Shown here: positions 10,817 through 20,983 of the stretch, one piece after another
Layout of the letters: each line of letters opens with the position of its first letter
Numbering within the stretch: the first letter of the stretch is position 1
NCBI GenBank assembly: GCA_010909725.1
Contig: JAACMV010000002.1
Span: 744,001 to 808,000, forward strand
Reading direction: 5' to 3'
Origin: Picochlorum sp. 'celeri'
Taxonomy: Eukaryota; Chlorophyta; Trebouxiophyceae
DNA: 64,000 nucleotides
Made by a program: the position numbers and the translations under genes
Notes under the pieces: generated by a model
Database searches by the model: none
What the model saw: the letters and a program-made list of their open reading frames with translations, nothing else
What the model was told of the DNA's origin: nothing

Positions 10817-13800
10817 TCATGTTGTCAAAGATGTATCACAGGGCATTTGAAGTATTTTCGCTGTTCCAGAAGCAACCCTCCACGAAATCTCCTCCTGCTG
10901 ATTACCAGAGCGCTCAAGCTGCATCAGCTCCTCATATTCATCCAGAAAAGGAATCACTGCAGGTGCATTGAATTCTGTTTTGCCGCCCAATTGATCAGGG
11001 CTGTCCAGTCGACGCAGTTGTCCTGAGAGGAGTATTATTGAAGACGTTTGGCCGATGGTATCTCCAAAGGTAACCTTTACTATTTTGGCCACGTGAAGAA
11101 GTTTTCGGATTCTGCTTGTGATCTCTTTTGCCACAATTTTTGCCCTATTCTGGATGAATGTCTTTCTAGATATCCTTTCCATTTCTTGAGTATGGAAACC
11201 GATTGCCTCAGTGCTCAAGACATTTCCAAGGGAAGGTTTTCTTTCAATGTTTTCATTACTCCATGGCTCTTCTTCTTGAATAGATTGCCCTTGCACCTGA
11301 AAGGGGCTCCTAGTAGCTTCTTTGTCACGATATTTGAAACTGATTCGCGCACGATCATTGCTTCGAAAATCAAGATACTTTGAAATTTGATCAACTAGAG
11401 ACTCCTCTGAGTTCTCAAGTATGTATAGAGCTGCTAACCTAGTCCAGCCTTCAAGCAACTCCAACATATCTGACGAGCCTGATTCTGCAAGTGACTGTAT
11501 ATCATCTATATCAGACTGAAGGAACCTCAATACAATTGGTCCTCTCCCTGCATACATAACGTATTCGTAAATAACCCTTTCCTTTGGCATTTAATCAATT
11601 TTACACACCTAGAGCATTTCCCACGGCAACGATAGACTCTGAGCCTGGAAGAGGAGCAAATTGTAAAGCACCCAGAAGACCAAAACAACTTCCATGTCCA
11701 CAATATTCTTCTTTCTCTCCGTGATTGTGGCTTTTCACAGATTTGACGACGCCACTAAGCAGATGGAAGATACCGAGGCTTTCAGACTGCTCATTGATGG
11801 TGCAAATCAGCTGCTGTGGCTTGTACTCTTGTACAAGACCCATTTGCCAGAGCATCTTTGCGGTCTCAGAATTCAGACCGGAGAATGGTCTTAGGGTGCA
11901 GAAAATATCCTTAAACTTTGGAGGCCTCCAAACAGGTCCCGTAAGTTCTAGCTTCCTTAACTTGTCATCAACGTGGCTGTGAATTATTTCACCTTCATTT
12001 TCTTCCATCACACCTGCATCTACTAGATCTTCTACAAACTTTTGCATGCTTTTAAGTACAACAAGGGCGGCACGATACGACTGGATGGCCCTGAAAGTAT
12101 CTGGTGCTTCCACTTCTCTATCGATGATGAAATCATGGGATTTCTTGATTTCTTTCTCTACCTCTTGCAGTAATGTCCAGAAATTTTCATCATGGAGCTT
12201 CAGCCATTTCACATGCTCACTTGTAGATAGAGCTAAATGATATTCTATTGCTACTTCACAGGCAACAAGCATTGTTTTCCCTAAGTAATGGCGAAAAATC
12301 TTATTCATCAGTGAGTATGGATAATATAAGATATATTTCGCCCAGGTGTGCGCCCGTTTGAAAGATTTGGTTCCTTTGTATGATAAATAAGCCATTGTAT
12401 GCACAACGATACCTTCTCTAGCCTTTCTCATCAAAAGTTCCCAAAGATCTAATCGGTCTTGGATGGCCTCCAATTTTTCATTGCAAACTTGCTCTAGAAT
12501 AAGATATGCAGCAATAGACAGCTTTCCTCCTATTCTTCGCTGCTTAAAACGACGTTTGAGTCCTCCAATCAACCGATGTCTAATTTCTTTCAGGGCACTA
12601 TTGTTAAGCGCGCTGCATGCATTGAAATGATGAAGATTGATGTAATTCGACGACGACTCTATACGATAATGAAATTCAACCAAGTCTTGACGAACCTATC
12701 TGAATGCTTGCTATTCACTGCATTGTTATTCTCTTGGAAGCCGGACACTTTACCGTTTTCGCTATGTTCAGTGCGTATGTCTTGCTCGTCATTCAATATG
12801 AATTCTTCCTTAAGCTGATCAATATGCGAATTCAGGTGTAGATGATGCGAAATCAGTCCAACCTGGCCGCCTCTGGAGTTCATGGTATCACTGCATGGCA
12901 AAAGAAAGGAAAGCAAAATAAAGAGAACAGGTATGGAAGCCAACAATTCTGGTGAACATACATGGAACTGCTCCGCAACACATGATCAAAATTCGCACGA
13001 TTTCCCATCAAATCGAGCTTTCTGGTCAAGCTATCAGGTCTAATGTTTTGTTGCTGCAGCAATTCGGCATGAAGCCGCCTTCCTGTTGCAGTGTTCAAAG
13101 TCTTATGATTTCGAAGGAATCTCCTGTCCTCGGCTTCTTCGGAATCCTCCATTTTACTCATAGACAGTTTACTTAGATATGCGGCCACGTCTTGGAATCT
13201 AGCCGGATGTGAATGCTTTTTTTCACTCACTGAATGATTCTCTGATTGTCTGACGCCCAAGCTTGCTTGACGATCGAGGCTTTTCCGGAGACTTTCTTGA
13301 ATTTCTTGACGAGAGGCTGCTGGCATGCTGGAGTAGTTTCGATTCAGCTCCTCTCGCTCAAACTCCTCCTCTTCAACACTATTCTCTATTTCAGTTCCTC
13401 CTTCTACAAGAAGAGTCTGAAGATCCTGGAGAACTTTTTTGCCCGATTTACTAGTCAAGCAATGCTGGTCTGATTCATCAGAGGCTCCTGTCAGGTCATA
13501 TTTACCTATGGTTCGCCTTTCTATCCCACTCTCAATGTCCACCACAGGCTCTCCATGATTTTTGCCTTCTTCCAATTCACTGCTGTGGCTCATGCCCAGC
13601 GAAGGCCCTTGATAATGGCATTCATTATTGTTTCCAAAGTCATCTGCATCCTCGCTGTCAGTGAAATCCTTCAGGCCATCTTCACTGCTAATATGAGAAA
13701 AATTATCGCTATTATCATGTTTCTTCCAAAATATTCTCAGTGTCACAATCTCAAACATAATCTGCTTCGCTCCATACCACAAAGTGCTGACAAAGGCTTT

Positions 13801-15751
13801 TGCAACTCCAGAGTATGAATTATCGTCCCATGTGGCATTTTTACCTTGGCTGGTTTCTTTCACATCCTCAGAAGACTGCCCAAATGATTCCAACTTTTTG
13901 GTAAGATCAACATATTTGGCCACAATTTCCCAGTCAGCCCCAGCAAGAAACACATCATCATTATCCTTGTACCGCTGGATGCAGAGTCTTGTATGCTCCA
14001 AAAATGTCATTTTAGCTTTGTTCTGAATCATTTTCGCTTCTCTCGAGGTTTCGTTCAACTTCAAAGACTTCAGAAGCGGTGCAATTAGGGGAGAATTGAT
14101 AATCAGAGTGAGAACCACAAAACTTGCTGTCCACAAGGCAATATCGGAGATGACAACCTTCTCCCCATAGTCGCCAGAATATGAGCTCGAAGATAACGAT
14201 GCCAACATGATGAGAGAAACGGCACCGCGTAATCCAGACCAACCGGTAAAAGCAATTTCCGCAACGGTAAGAGGTTCACCGACTAAATGGAAAAGAGGGT
14301 TGAAAAGTGCAACACAGCCAGTCCTAATGAGTAGCATGAAGATATAGACTAGAATGATCGATGCATAGGTCATTGCATCTTTTGGAATTTGCGTAATCGA
14401 TCCAATTAAGAAGTTTAAAGATGCCACGCCTGCCCAAAAGAACACCAAACCATTTGCTGCGAAAGATATCATGTCCCAGACTGCTTCAAATGCACCTGAT
14501 TTATATGACGAGCCCGTCATACCCCATAGCATGGTCATGTTCCCAAACAATCCAAATATTACAACAGAAATAACCCCAGATCCTCCAGCCACCGCATTTG
14601 TGATATAATATGATAGATATGCCATCGCTAACACATATGTTGCCTCAATGTGAGCACCTGTATAGAAGAACTCTGGTAATGTGCCAGGAAAAGACAAAAG
14701 ATACAAGACTGCTGCATACCTGCCCCCCTCCACCGAATCCACCTCATGATATAATATGAAATCATGGAGAAACCCAACCCTATCCCAAATCCAATGGATG
14801 ATAACTTGATGATATCCACAATTATAGTTGGTATCACACTCCACACCGAAGGAGAATTTGTTGTAGAGGCATCTTCAATGATCTTCTGGAAAACCTCAAA
14901 CAATGTGATACCAGTAGCATCATTCAACAAAGATTCTCCTTCCATAATAGCTGTCAATATTGCTGGACCATGGACTTTTTTCAAAATCGAGGAGACTGCC
15001 AGGGCATCTGTTGGAGCAATGATGGATGCAAACAGTGCACCATACACCCAGCTCCAACCCGGCGAACCGTCATATCCCAAAACAAATAAAATCAAGGAAG
15101 TTAAAATAATCGCAGTGATGATGACCATAACGACCGCCAGCATAAGAGAATGAAAAATTGTCTTTCGAAACATGTAAATGTCAATTCGAATCGCCTGTTC
15201 AACTATCAGCGGCGGCAGGAACGCATAGAAGAAAAGATCAGCAGGCTGAATTCGTAGCCATAATGTTACTGCATTTCCAATCTCTAACAAGTTCACGTAG
15301 TAGTTGAGTATTCCCAACAGAGCTCCTGATATGAGAACATAGACAGTTGACAACTTCCCAAACAAAAAGCAGGTTGCCAACAATGCAAGAGAGGCAAATA
15401 AGAAAGCATCGTAGCCTCTTAAAGGTACTGTGCAGTAATTAAATGTATCTGCAACAGTCAATGTTCCTTTAATTTCAAATTCAGAGAAGAAGAACAAATT
15501 TGACCATTACCTGGGAGGTATACTCTGTTTGTAAGGGTTGTGTTGAAGAGCAAGCAAACAACACCGCCCCACATTGAAGTGTAGTTATTGAAGGCATATA
15601 TACTCGGCGGATCTGTCACATTCAAACGCATTGACTCGCAAACAACTTGCGAACTTGCATCGTCCAATGTCAAACATTGCTCCTCAGTGTAGTTACTATA
15701 CGCCGCTAAATCGCTAGAATAAAACGCTGAACTATCAAAAGAATTAGCCAT
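10817..15751 (-). CDS. SOS1: SOS1-like plasma-membrane Na+/H+ antiporter, 6 exons
   Basis: Spliced as complement(10817-11547, 11609-12612, 12696-12890, 12962-14657, 14720-15466, 15511-15751), 1537 aa, with introns of 44-83 nt. The N-terminal third is a CPA1-type exchanger with about 12 membrane segments. Landmarks are YAFLPPLIVEQAIRID, the ion-binding APTDALAV and EGESLLNDATGI, and the GWSGLRGAVSL helix. A long cytosolic tail follows, with a helical region and a cyclic nucleotide-binding-like domain (YKPQQLICTINEQ..., LLSGVVKS, GHGSCFGLLGAL), the layout of plant SOS1 and protist NHE8-like proteins. Likely exports Na+ in exchange for H+. The 12613-12695 junction is the least certain one. The gene is bracketed by inverted copies of the local repeat. 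Confidence 0.88.
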
Positions 15752-16116
15752 AGAGATTCGTTGAATAAAACGCTATTCACAGCACTCGGGCGGAAACCTT
15801 TGACCACAAGTCACGTCGAGCAGTATGGACACGGTTTTACGGCTGACCCGTTATTATTGTCGCGAATTAATCCATATTCTGAGTTGAACAAATATTATTA
15901 CTGATAAAATTTCCTAGATACGGACCATCAAATATTTGATGCGATCTTCTGCTCTCTGCGGGTGTTGGGACTGGCAGTGGATTGTCTCGTCCCATATTCA
16001 TATCCATCCATCCACCCATGGGAAGAGAAGAGTTTCGTTCCTGCCGGAAAGAATAGATGGGTACACAGAGACACCATTGATCGGGAGTGGTACTCCATGT
16101 AGATGGCATTCATGTG
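15752..16116. other. Spacer between SOS1-like start and the repeat array
   Basis: About 365 bp with no supported gene; it must hold the promoter of the SOS1-like gene. A minus-strand frame across 15867-16109 has no family resemblance and is probably chance. Confidence 0.4.
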
Positions 16117-16707
16117 TTGATTCCGTTGCGGGAGGGCGGTCGAAAGGAAATGCCCATCGTACGCTCGCTGTCCCATCCAGCACCCGGCGCCATGGGAGGG
16201 GATGAGACAGGAACCCCCAGGCGCCATCGGGACCCAACAACCGCTCAAATGCACCACCATACCAACCACCTCCCGCAAACAAAATACAACAAACAACATC
16301 GCAACGTCAGATAACTGACACTCAAAACATACACGTGCTACCGTGACTGCCAAACAACCACGCAAGCACCACAAACACAAGGGAACTCGTTCCACTGCTC
16401 ACGATCTGATTCGATTCGAGTTCATACCGACTCGCTCATCAAGCGCGCATTGCTGCTATCGTTATCCAAAGTACGTGTCTTATATCATATTACAGTGTTT
16501 GAGCCCCCGGGGAGGTGGGTTTGGGGGGCATGGTGGGTGGTGACAACGGGAGTTGGGGTGGCGTTGTTAACACACGAGACCCGCTTTGTCATGGCCTTGC
16601 CCGCTGCTTGCCAGGATCCCACCTGGACGCCTGTCTGTGCCCGTGTCTTCTTCGATGCCACCGTGGACATGATGATGAACTCACACGTATTTCTGTGACA
16701 TGCTGTA

Positions 16708-17097
16708 GTGGCCAAGAAGTTCAGACCACGCCGTGCCAACACGTGGAAGCACCCCACTCCACTGTTCCAAAGAGGGCTGCTGGCGGTGGCGGTGCCGGAG
16801 CCTGCCGAGCAGTACTCCAAGGCTGCCAAGAAGAATTTCAGGAGGCGACAGAACAGGCGTGCCAGAAAAGCAGCGGCCAACATGGAACAACATCTCACCG
16901 TGGCTGCAGGCGTCGACAGCAAGACAAACTGGACAGTCGTGAAGGATGGGGATACTGCTGTCAAGCAGACCATTGCTGTCAAGCAGACGTCCGCTGTTGG
17001 AGCCACTGCTCCAAGACCGCCTCATAAATCACAATCTGCCATGTCCATCAAGACCGTGGACGACTTCAACTATACCAAAATCAAGCCAGCTTGGTAA
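16708..17097 (+). CDS. Basic module ORF of array unit 1 (5' exon not identified)
   Basis: Open frame of 129 codons whose first codon here is GTG, not ATG. The stretch AKKFRPRRANTWKHPTPLFQ...AEQYSKAAKKNFRRRQN is conserved in five copies in this window. It is strongly basic, then ends with ...NWTVVKDGDTAVKQT and DDFNYTKIKPAW. There is no in-frame ATG between the preceding TGA (16696-16698) and the module, so an upstream exon must supply the start if it is expressed. Possible nuclear or nucleic-acid-binding small protein, judged only from Arg/Lys clusters. Confidence 0.5.
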   Translation: MAKKFRPRRANTWKHPTPLFQRGLLAVAVPEPAEQYSKAAKKNFRRRQNRRARKAAANMEQHLTVAAGVDSKTNWTVVKDGDTAVKQTIAVKQTSAVGATAPRPPHKSQSAMSIKTVDDFNYTKIKPAW

Positions 17098-18032
17098 AGG
17101 AAAAGTCTATGGAGTGGTGCCTTCAGCCAAGGTACCCCAAGAGAGACTCTAGTGTGATGCCTTTTGCAGCTTGGTTGGAACACTGCTTGAGAGATCAAAC
17201 TGGTATCCTCGGGACCAGGAGATGCTCAGCAAGGGGACTGCTGTGGAAGTCACACATTCTCACACTGTATGAAAATGCACAAATTTGTATGAATCAATCA
17301 CGCCATGACGTGTAACCCTACTATGCCTGTATCTACTCACACCACCTGGGCACACGTATGTCAGGCCTGCCTTCATATCCAAGGAGGTCATACTGCCCTT
17401 GCGTCCCGACGACAATTGACAATCTGTTGCTTGGCGGTGCTTTGATTCCGTTGCGGGAGGGCGGTCGAAAGGAAATGCCCATCGTACGCTCGCTCTCCCA
17501 TCCAGCACCCGGCGCCATGGGAGGGGATGAGACAGGAACCCCCAGGCGCCATCGGGACCCAACAACCGCTCAAATGCACCACCATACCAACCACCTCCCG
17601 CAAACAAAATACAACAAACAACATCGCAACGTCAGATAACTGACACTCAAAACATACACGTGCTACCGTGACTGCCAAACAACCACGCAAGCACCACAAA
17701 CACAAGGGAACTCGTTCCACTGCTCACGATCTGATTCGATTCGAGTTCATACCGACTCGCTCATCAAGCGCGCATTGCTGCTATCGTTATCCAAAGTACG
17801 TGTCTTATATCATATTACAGTGTTTGAGCCCCCGGGGAAGTGGGTTTGGGGAGCATGGTGGGTGGTGACAACGGGAGTTGGGGTGGCGTTGTTAACACAC
17901 GAGACCCGCTTTGTCATGGCCTTGCCCGCTGCTTGCCAGGATCCCACCTGGACGCCTGTCTGTGCCCGTGTCTTCTTCGATGCCACCGTGGACATGATGA
18001 TGAACTCACACGTATTTCTGTGACATGCTGTA

Positions 18033-18422
18033 GTGGCCAAGAAGTTCAGACCACGCCGTGCCAACACATGGAAGCACCCCACGCCACTGTTCCAAAGAGG
18101 GCTGCTGGCGGTGGCGGTGCCGGAGCCTGCCGAGCAGTACTCCAAGGCTGCCAAGAAGAATTTCAGGAGGCGACAGAACAGGCGTGCCAGAAAAGCAGCG
18201 GCCAACATGGAACAACATCTCACCGTGGCTGCAGGCGTCGACAGCAAGACAAACTGGACAGTCGTGAAGGATGGGGATACTGCTGTCAAGCAGACCATTG
18301 CTGTCAAGCAGACGTCCGCTGTTGGAGCCACTGCTCCAAGACCGCCTCATAAATCACAATCTGCCATGTCCATCAAGACCGTGGACGACTTCAACTATAC
18401 CAAAATCAAGCCAGCTTGGTAA
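18033..18422 (+). CDS. Basic module ORF of array unit 2 (5' exon not identified)
   Basis: Second copy of the 129-codon frame, with the same protein sequence as in unit 1 as far as I can see, despite base differences (ACGTGG/ACATGG and CACTCC/CACGCC) that fall at synonymous positions. As in unit 1 the frame opens after a conserved TGA and lacks its own ATG. Confidence 0.5.
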   Translation: MAKKFRPRRANTWKHPTPLFQRGLLAVAVPEPAEQYSKAAKKNFRRRQNRRARKAAANMEQHLTVAAGVDSKTNWTVVKDGDTAVKQTIAVKQTSAVGATAPRPPHKSQSAMSIKTVDDFNYTKIKPAW

Positions 18423-19357
18423 AGGAAAAGTCTATGGAGTGGTGCCTTCAGCCAAGGTACCCCAAGAGAGACTCTAGTGTGATGCCTTTTGCAGCTTGGT
18501 TGGAACACTGCTTGAGAGATCAAACTGGTATCCTCGGGACCAGGAGATGCTCAGCAAGGGGACTGCTGTGGAAGTCACACATTCTCACACTGTATGAAAA
18601 TGCACAAATTTGTATGAATCAATCACGCCATGACGTGTAACCCTACTATGCCTGTATCTACTCACACCACCTGGGCACACGTATGTCAGGCCTGCCTTCA
18701 TATCCAAGGAGGTCATACTGCCCTTGCGTCCCGACGACAATTGACAATCTGTTGCTTGGCGGTGCTTTGATTCCGTTGCGGGAGGGCGGTCGAAAGGAAA
18801 TGCCCATCGTACGCTCGCTCTCCCATCCAGCACCCGGCGCCATGGGAGGGGATGAGACAGGAACCCCCAGGCGCCATCGGGACCCAACAACCGCTCAAAT
18901 GCACCACCATACCAACCACCTCCCGCAAACAAAATACAACAAACAACATCGCAACGTCAGATAACTGACACTCAAAACATACACGTGCTACCGTGACTGC
19001 CAAACAACCACGCAAGCACCACAAACACAAGGGAACTCGTTCCACTGCTCACGATCTGATTCGATTCGAGTTCATACCGACTCGCTCATCAAGCGCGCAT
19101 TGCTGCTATCGTTATCCAAAGTACGTGTCTTATATCATATTACAGTGTTTGAGCCCCCGGGGAAGTGGGTTTGGGGAGCATGGTGGGTGGTGACAACGGG
19201 AGTTGGGGTGGCGTTGTTAACACACGAGACCCGCTTTGTCATGGCCTTGCCCGCTGCTTGCCAGGATCCCACCTGGACGCCTGTCTGTGCCCGTGTCTTC
19301 TTCGATGCCACCGTGGACATGATGATGAACTCACACGTATTTCTGTGACATGCTGTA

Positions 19358-20926
19358 GTGGCCAAGAAGTTCAGACCACGCCGTGCCAACACATGGAAGC
19401 ACCCCACGCCACTGTTCCAAAGAGGGCTGCTGGCGGTGGCGGTGCCGGAGCCTGCCGAGCAGTACTCCAAGGCTGCCAAGAAGAATTTCAGGAGGCGACA
19501 GAACAAGAACAGGAGGTTAACTGTCGAGGAAGGGGCCGATACCATTATCCCTAGCTCTGTGAGGAATGGGGGTGCAGGTCCTGAGGAATGCCACAATTCC
19601 AGCGGGAATACCTCTGCGCTTGCTGATGTTACGAATGATGGAGACTGTAATGTATCTCTGTCTTCCGATAACACGGATGTATCTATTAAAAAAGTTTCAG
19701 ATACGAAAAATGAGAGAGAGAGCTGCTCCACGAGGCAGAGTAAACAAAGTCGTATGGACTCTTCAGAAGATGTAGCTTCATGTGACAAGGTTGCACACGT
19801 GTCAGGGTCCATCGACGCCGCAACAGACACCAAACCATTATCAAACAGCAAAATAGCAAGGAAGAATCGAAGGCGAAGACGCAATAAGCTTGCAAAGAGA
19901 CAAGAGAAGGAGGGTACACTCACTGTTGGCTTGGGACCTCAGGAAGATGAAATACCGGTAGGTATCAAAGATTTTCGCAAGACTGGCATGACGGGGGATC
20001 ACTCCAAGCATAATAACTACAATCAAAGTATCCAAGCCCATCGACAAGGTCAGCAAGCTCCATACAATGGACTCTTGATGTCACCATGGACCCAGGTCAG
20101 CAGGGTACCAGAGGGAAAGCGAGTCATAGCCATGTATGAGGAGCAGAAGGAGGATGGAAACCGTGTGAGATTTGTAGACCACAATCGTGCACTCACATCT
20201 CTCGAAAAGATTGCCGGTGTATTGAGGTCTATTGATCTGGATTCGCTCACCAAAGATGAGGGACCGCATCCTCAAACAGAACAGGACAAGCACAACGGGT
20301 GGATACTCCTAGAAGAAATGGGAAGCATGAAATCGCAGTTCATTGTTAGAAAATGTATTCGAGTATGCGAATCATTGCCACATCCCATCGAGTGCTACCA
20401 AGTGAAATGCATTGGAGGCCCTGCCAGTCATAATGGGGCTTTCTTTTCATTCTCCAACGACGGGACCCCATGGCAGTTCACCAAAGAGTTTGGCGAGTAC
20501 TTTTGCAAAAATCGGTCGAAATTCAATAGCCAACAAGAAGAGGAGGACTTTACGAGGAAGGAGAAACAACGCTTGATAAACGCAGGAATGAAATTAGGAC
20601 CAGACCAAAATCCTTTGTCTGATGGCTTGTCTTCTTTGGTAAACAAAGGTTTTGTGTACCGTGGCCGGCCTCGACAAATCAACAAACACACAATTTTTTA
20701 CAAGGCAAACCTTGAAGACACAAATTTGTCACCTGCGTACAAGACAAAGATGCTGGCTTATAAGGTGTACTACAAGGTGCCTGTGCAATCCTCAGGTGCC
20801 ATTCAGGATGAGTATCATCACGGTGGGGAGCACTTATTCTACCCCTCCGGGCAACGGTGCGCCCTCCCAATCAATGGAAACAGCAAAAATCAAATGAATG
20901 ATATTGTAGACTGCATATGCATATGA
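19358..20926 (+). CDS. Chimeric VYRG family protein, member 2 (repeat module fused to a long ORF)
   Basis: A 522-codon open frame whose first ~50 codons are the module of array unit 3 and whose remainder is unique. After the module comes a low-complexity acidic/Ser linker. Next is a second basic motif (SKIARKNRRRRRNKLAKRQ then LTVGLG, ~residues 167-200) that aligns with the module's own SKAAKKNFRRRQN...LTVAAG. The C-terminal ~200 residues are homologous to the protein at 8377-9419, with SNDGT, GFVYRGRP, YKVYYKV and HHGGEHLFYPSGQR. No known domain. The first codon is GTG after a TGA, so a 5' exon inside the repeat is expected; the first in-frame ATG is near residue 130. Confidence 0.65.
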   Translation: MAKKFRPRRANTWKHPTPLFQRGLLAVAVPEPAEQYSKAAKKNFRRRQNKNRRLTVEEGADTIIPSSVRNGGAGPEECHNSSGNTSALADVTNDGDCNVSLSSDNTDVSIKKVSDTKNERESCSTRQSKQSRMDSSEDVASCDKVAHVSGSIDAATDTKPLSNSKIARKNRRRRRNKLAKRQEKEGTLTVGLGPQEDEIPVGIKDFRKTGMTGDHSKHNNYNQSIQAHRQGQQAPYNGLLMSPWTQVSRVPEGKRVIAMYEEQKEDGNRVRFVDHNRALTSLEKIAGVLRSIDLDSLTKDEGPHPQTEQDKHNGWILLEEMGSMKSQFIVRKCIRVCESLPHPIECYQVKCIGGPASHNGAFFSFSNDGTPWQFTKEFGEYFCKNRSKFNSQQEEEDFTRKEKQRLINAGMKLGPDQNPLSDGLSSLVNKGFVYRGRPRQINKHTIFYKANLEDTNLSPAYKTKMLAYKVYYKVPVQSSGAIQDEYHHGGEHLFYPSGQRCALPINGNSKNQMNDIVDCICI

Positions 20927-20983
20927 ATGCACGAGTGCAGATGTTATTAATAGCCCCTCCTGGGATTGTGTCAAGTAACTGGA

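Larger units (their letters stand above)
16117..19504 (+). repeat. Tandem array of 1,325-bp units (2 full + 1 partial)
   Basis: Unit 1 starts at about 16117, unit 2 at 17442, unit 3 at 18767. The offset is exactly 1,325 bp at every landmark I checked (for example the module start at 16708, 18033 and 19358). Units 2 and 3 show no difference over the ~735 bp they share; unit 1 differs at only a handful of bases. Unit 3 diverges at ~19504 inside the coding module and continues into a long ORF. Each full unit holds ~590 bp of upstream sequence, a 129-codon basic frame and ~350 bp of 3' sequence. I see no terminal inverted repeats, LTR ends or transposase. Confidence 0.93.

Noticed and set aside
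14695..14745. Alternative 23-nt intron in the SOS1-like gene
   Set aside because: The 62-nt intron 14658-14719 gives a junction that aligns with the exchanger family, so the shorter reading is unnecessary.
15867..16395. Minus-strand ORFs opposite the first array unit
   Set aside because: They recur opposite every copy because the DNA is repeated, have no ATG-led or family-like sequence, and conflict with the conserved plus-strand module.
16445..16495. Apparent 25-nt intron (GTACGT...TTACAG) within each repeat unit
   Set aside because: Splice-like ends are good, but the shortest intron supported elsewhere in the window is 44 nt and no resulting frame reaches the module.
16117..19504. LTR retrotransposon or DNA transposon interpretation of the repeat
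   Set aside because: No TG...CA ends, terminal inverted repeats, polyprotein or transposase could be seen in any of the five copies.
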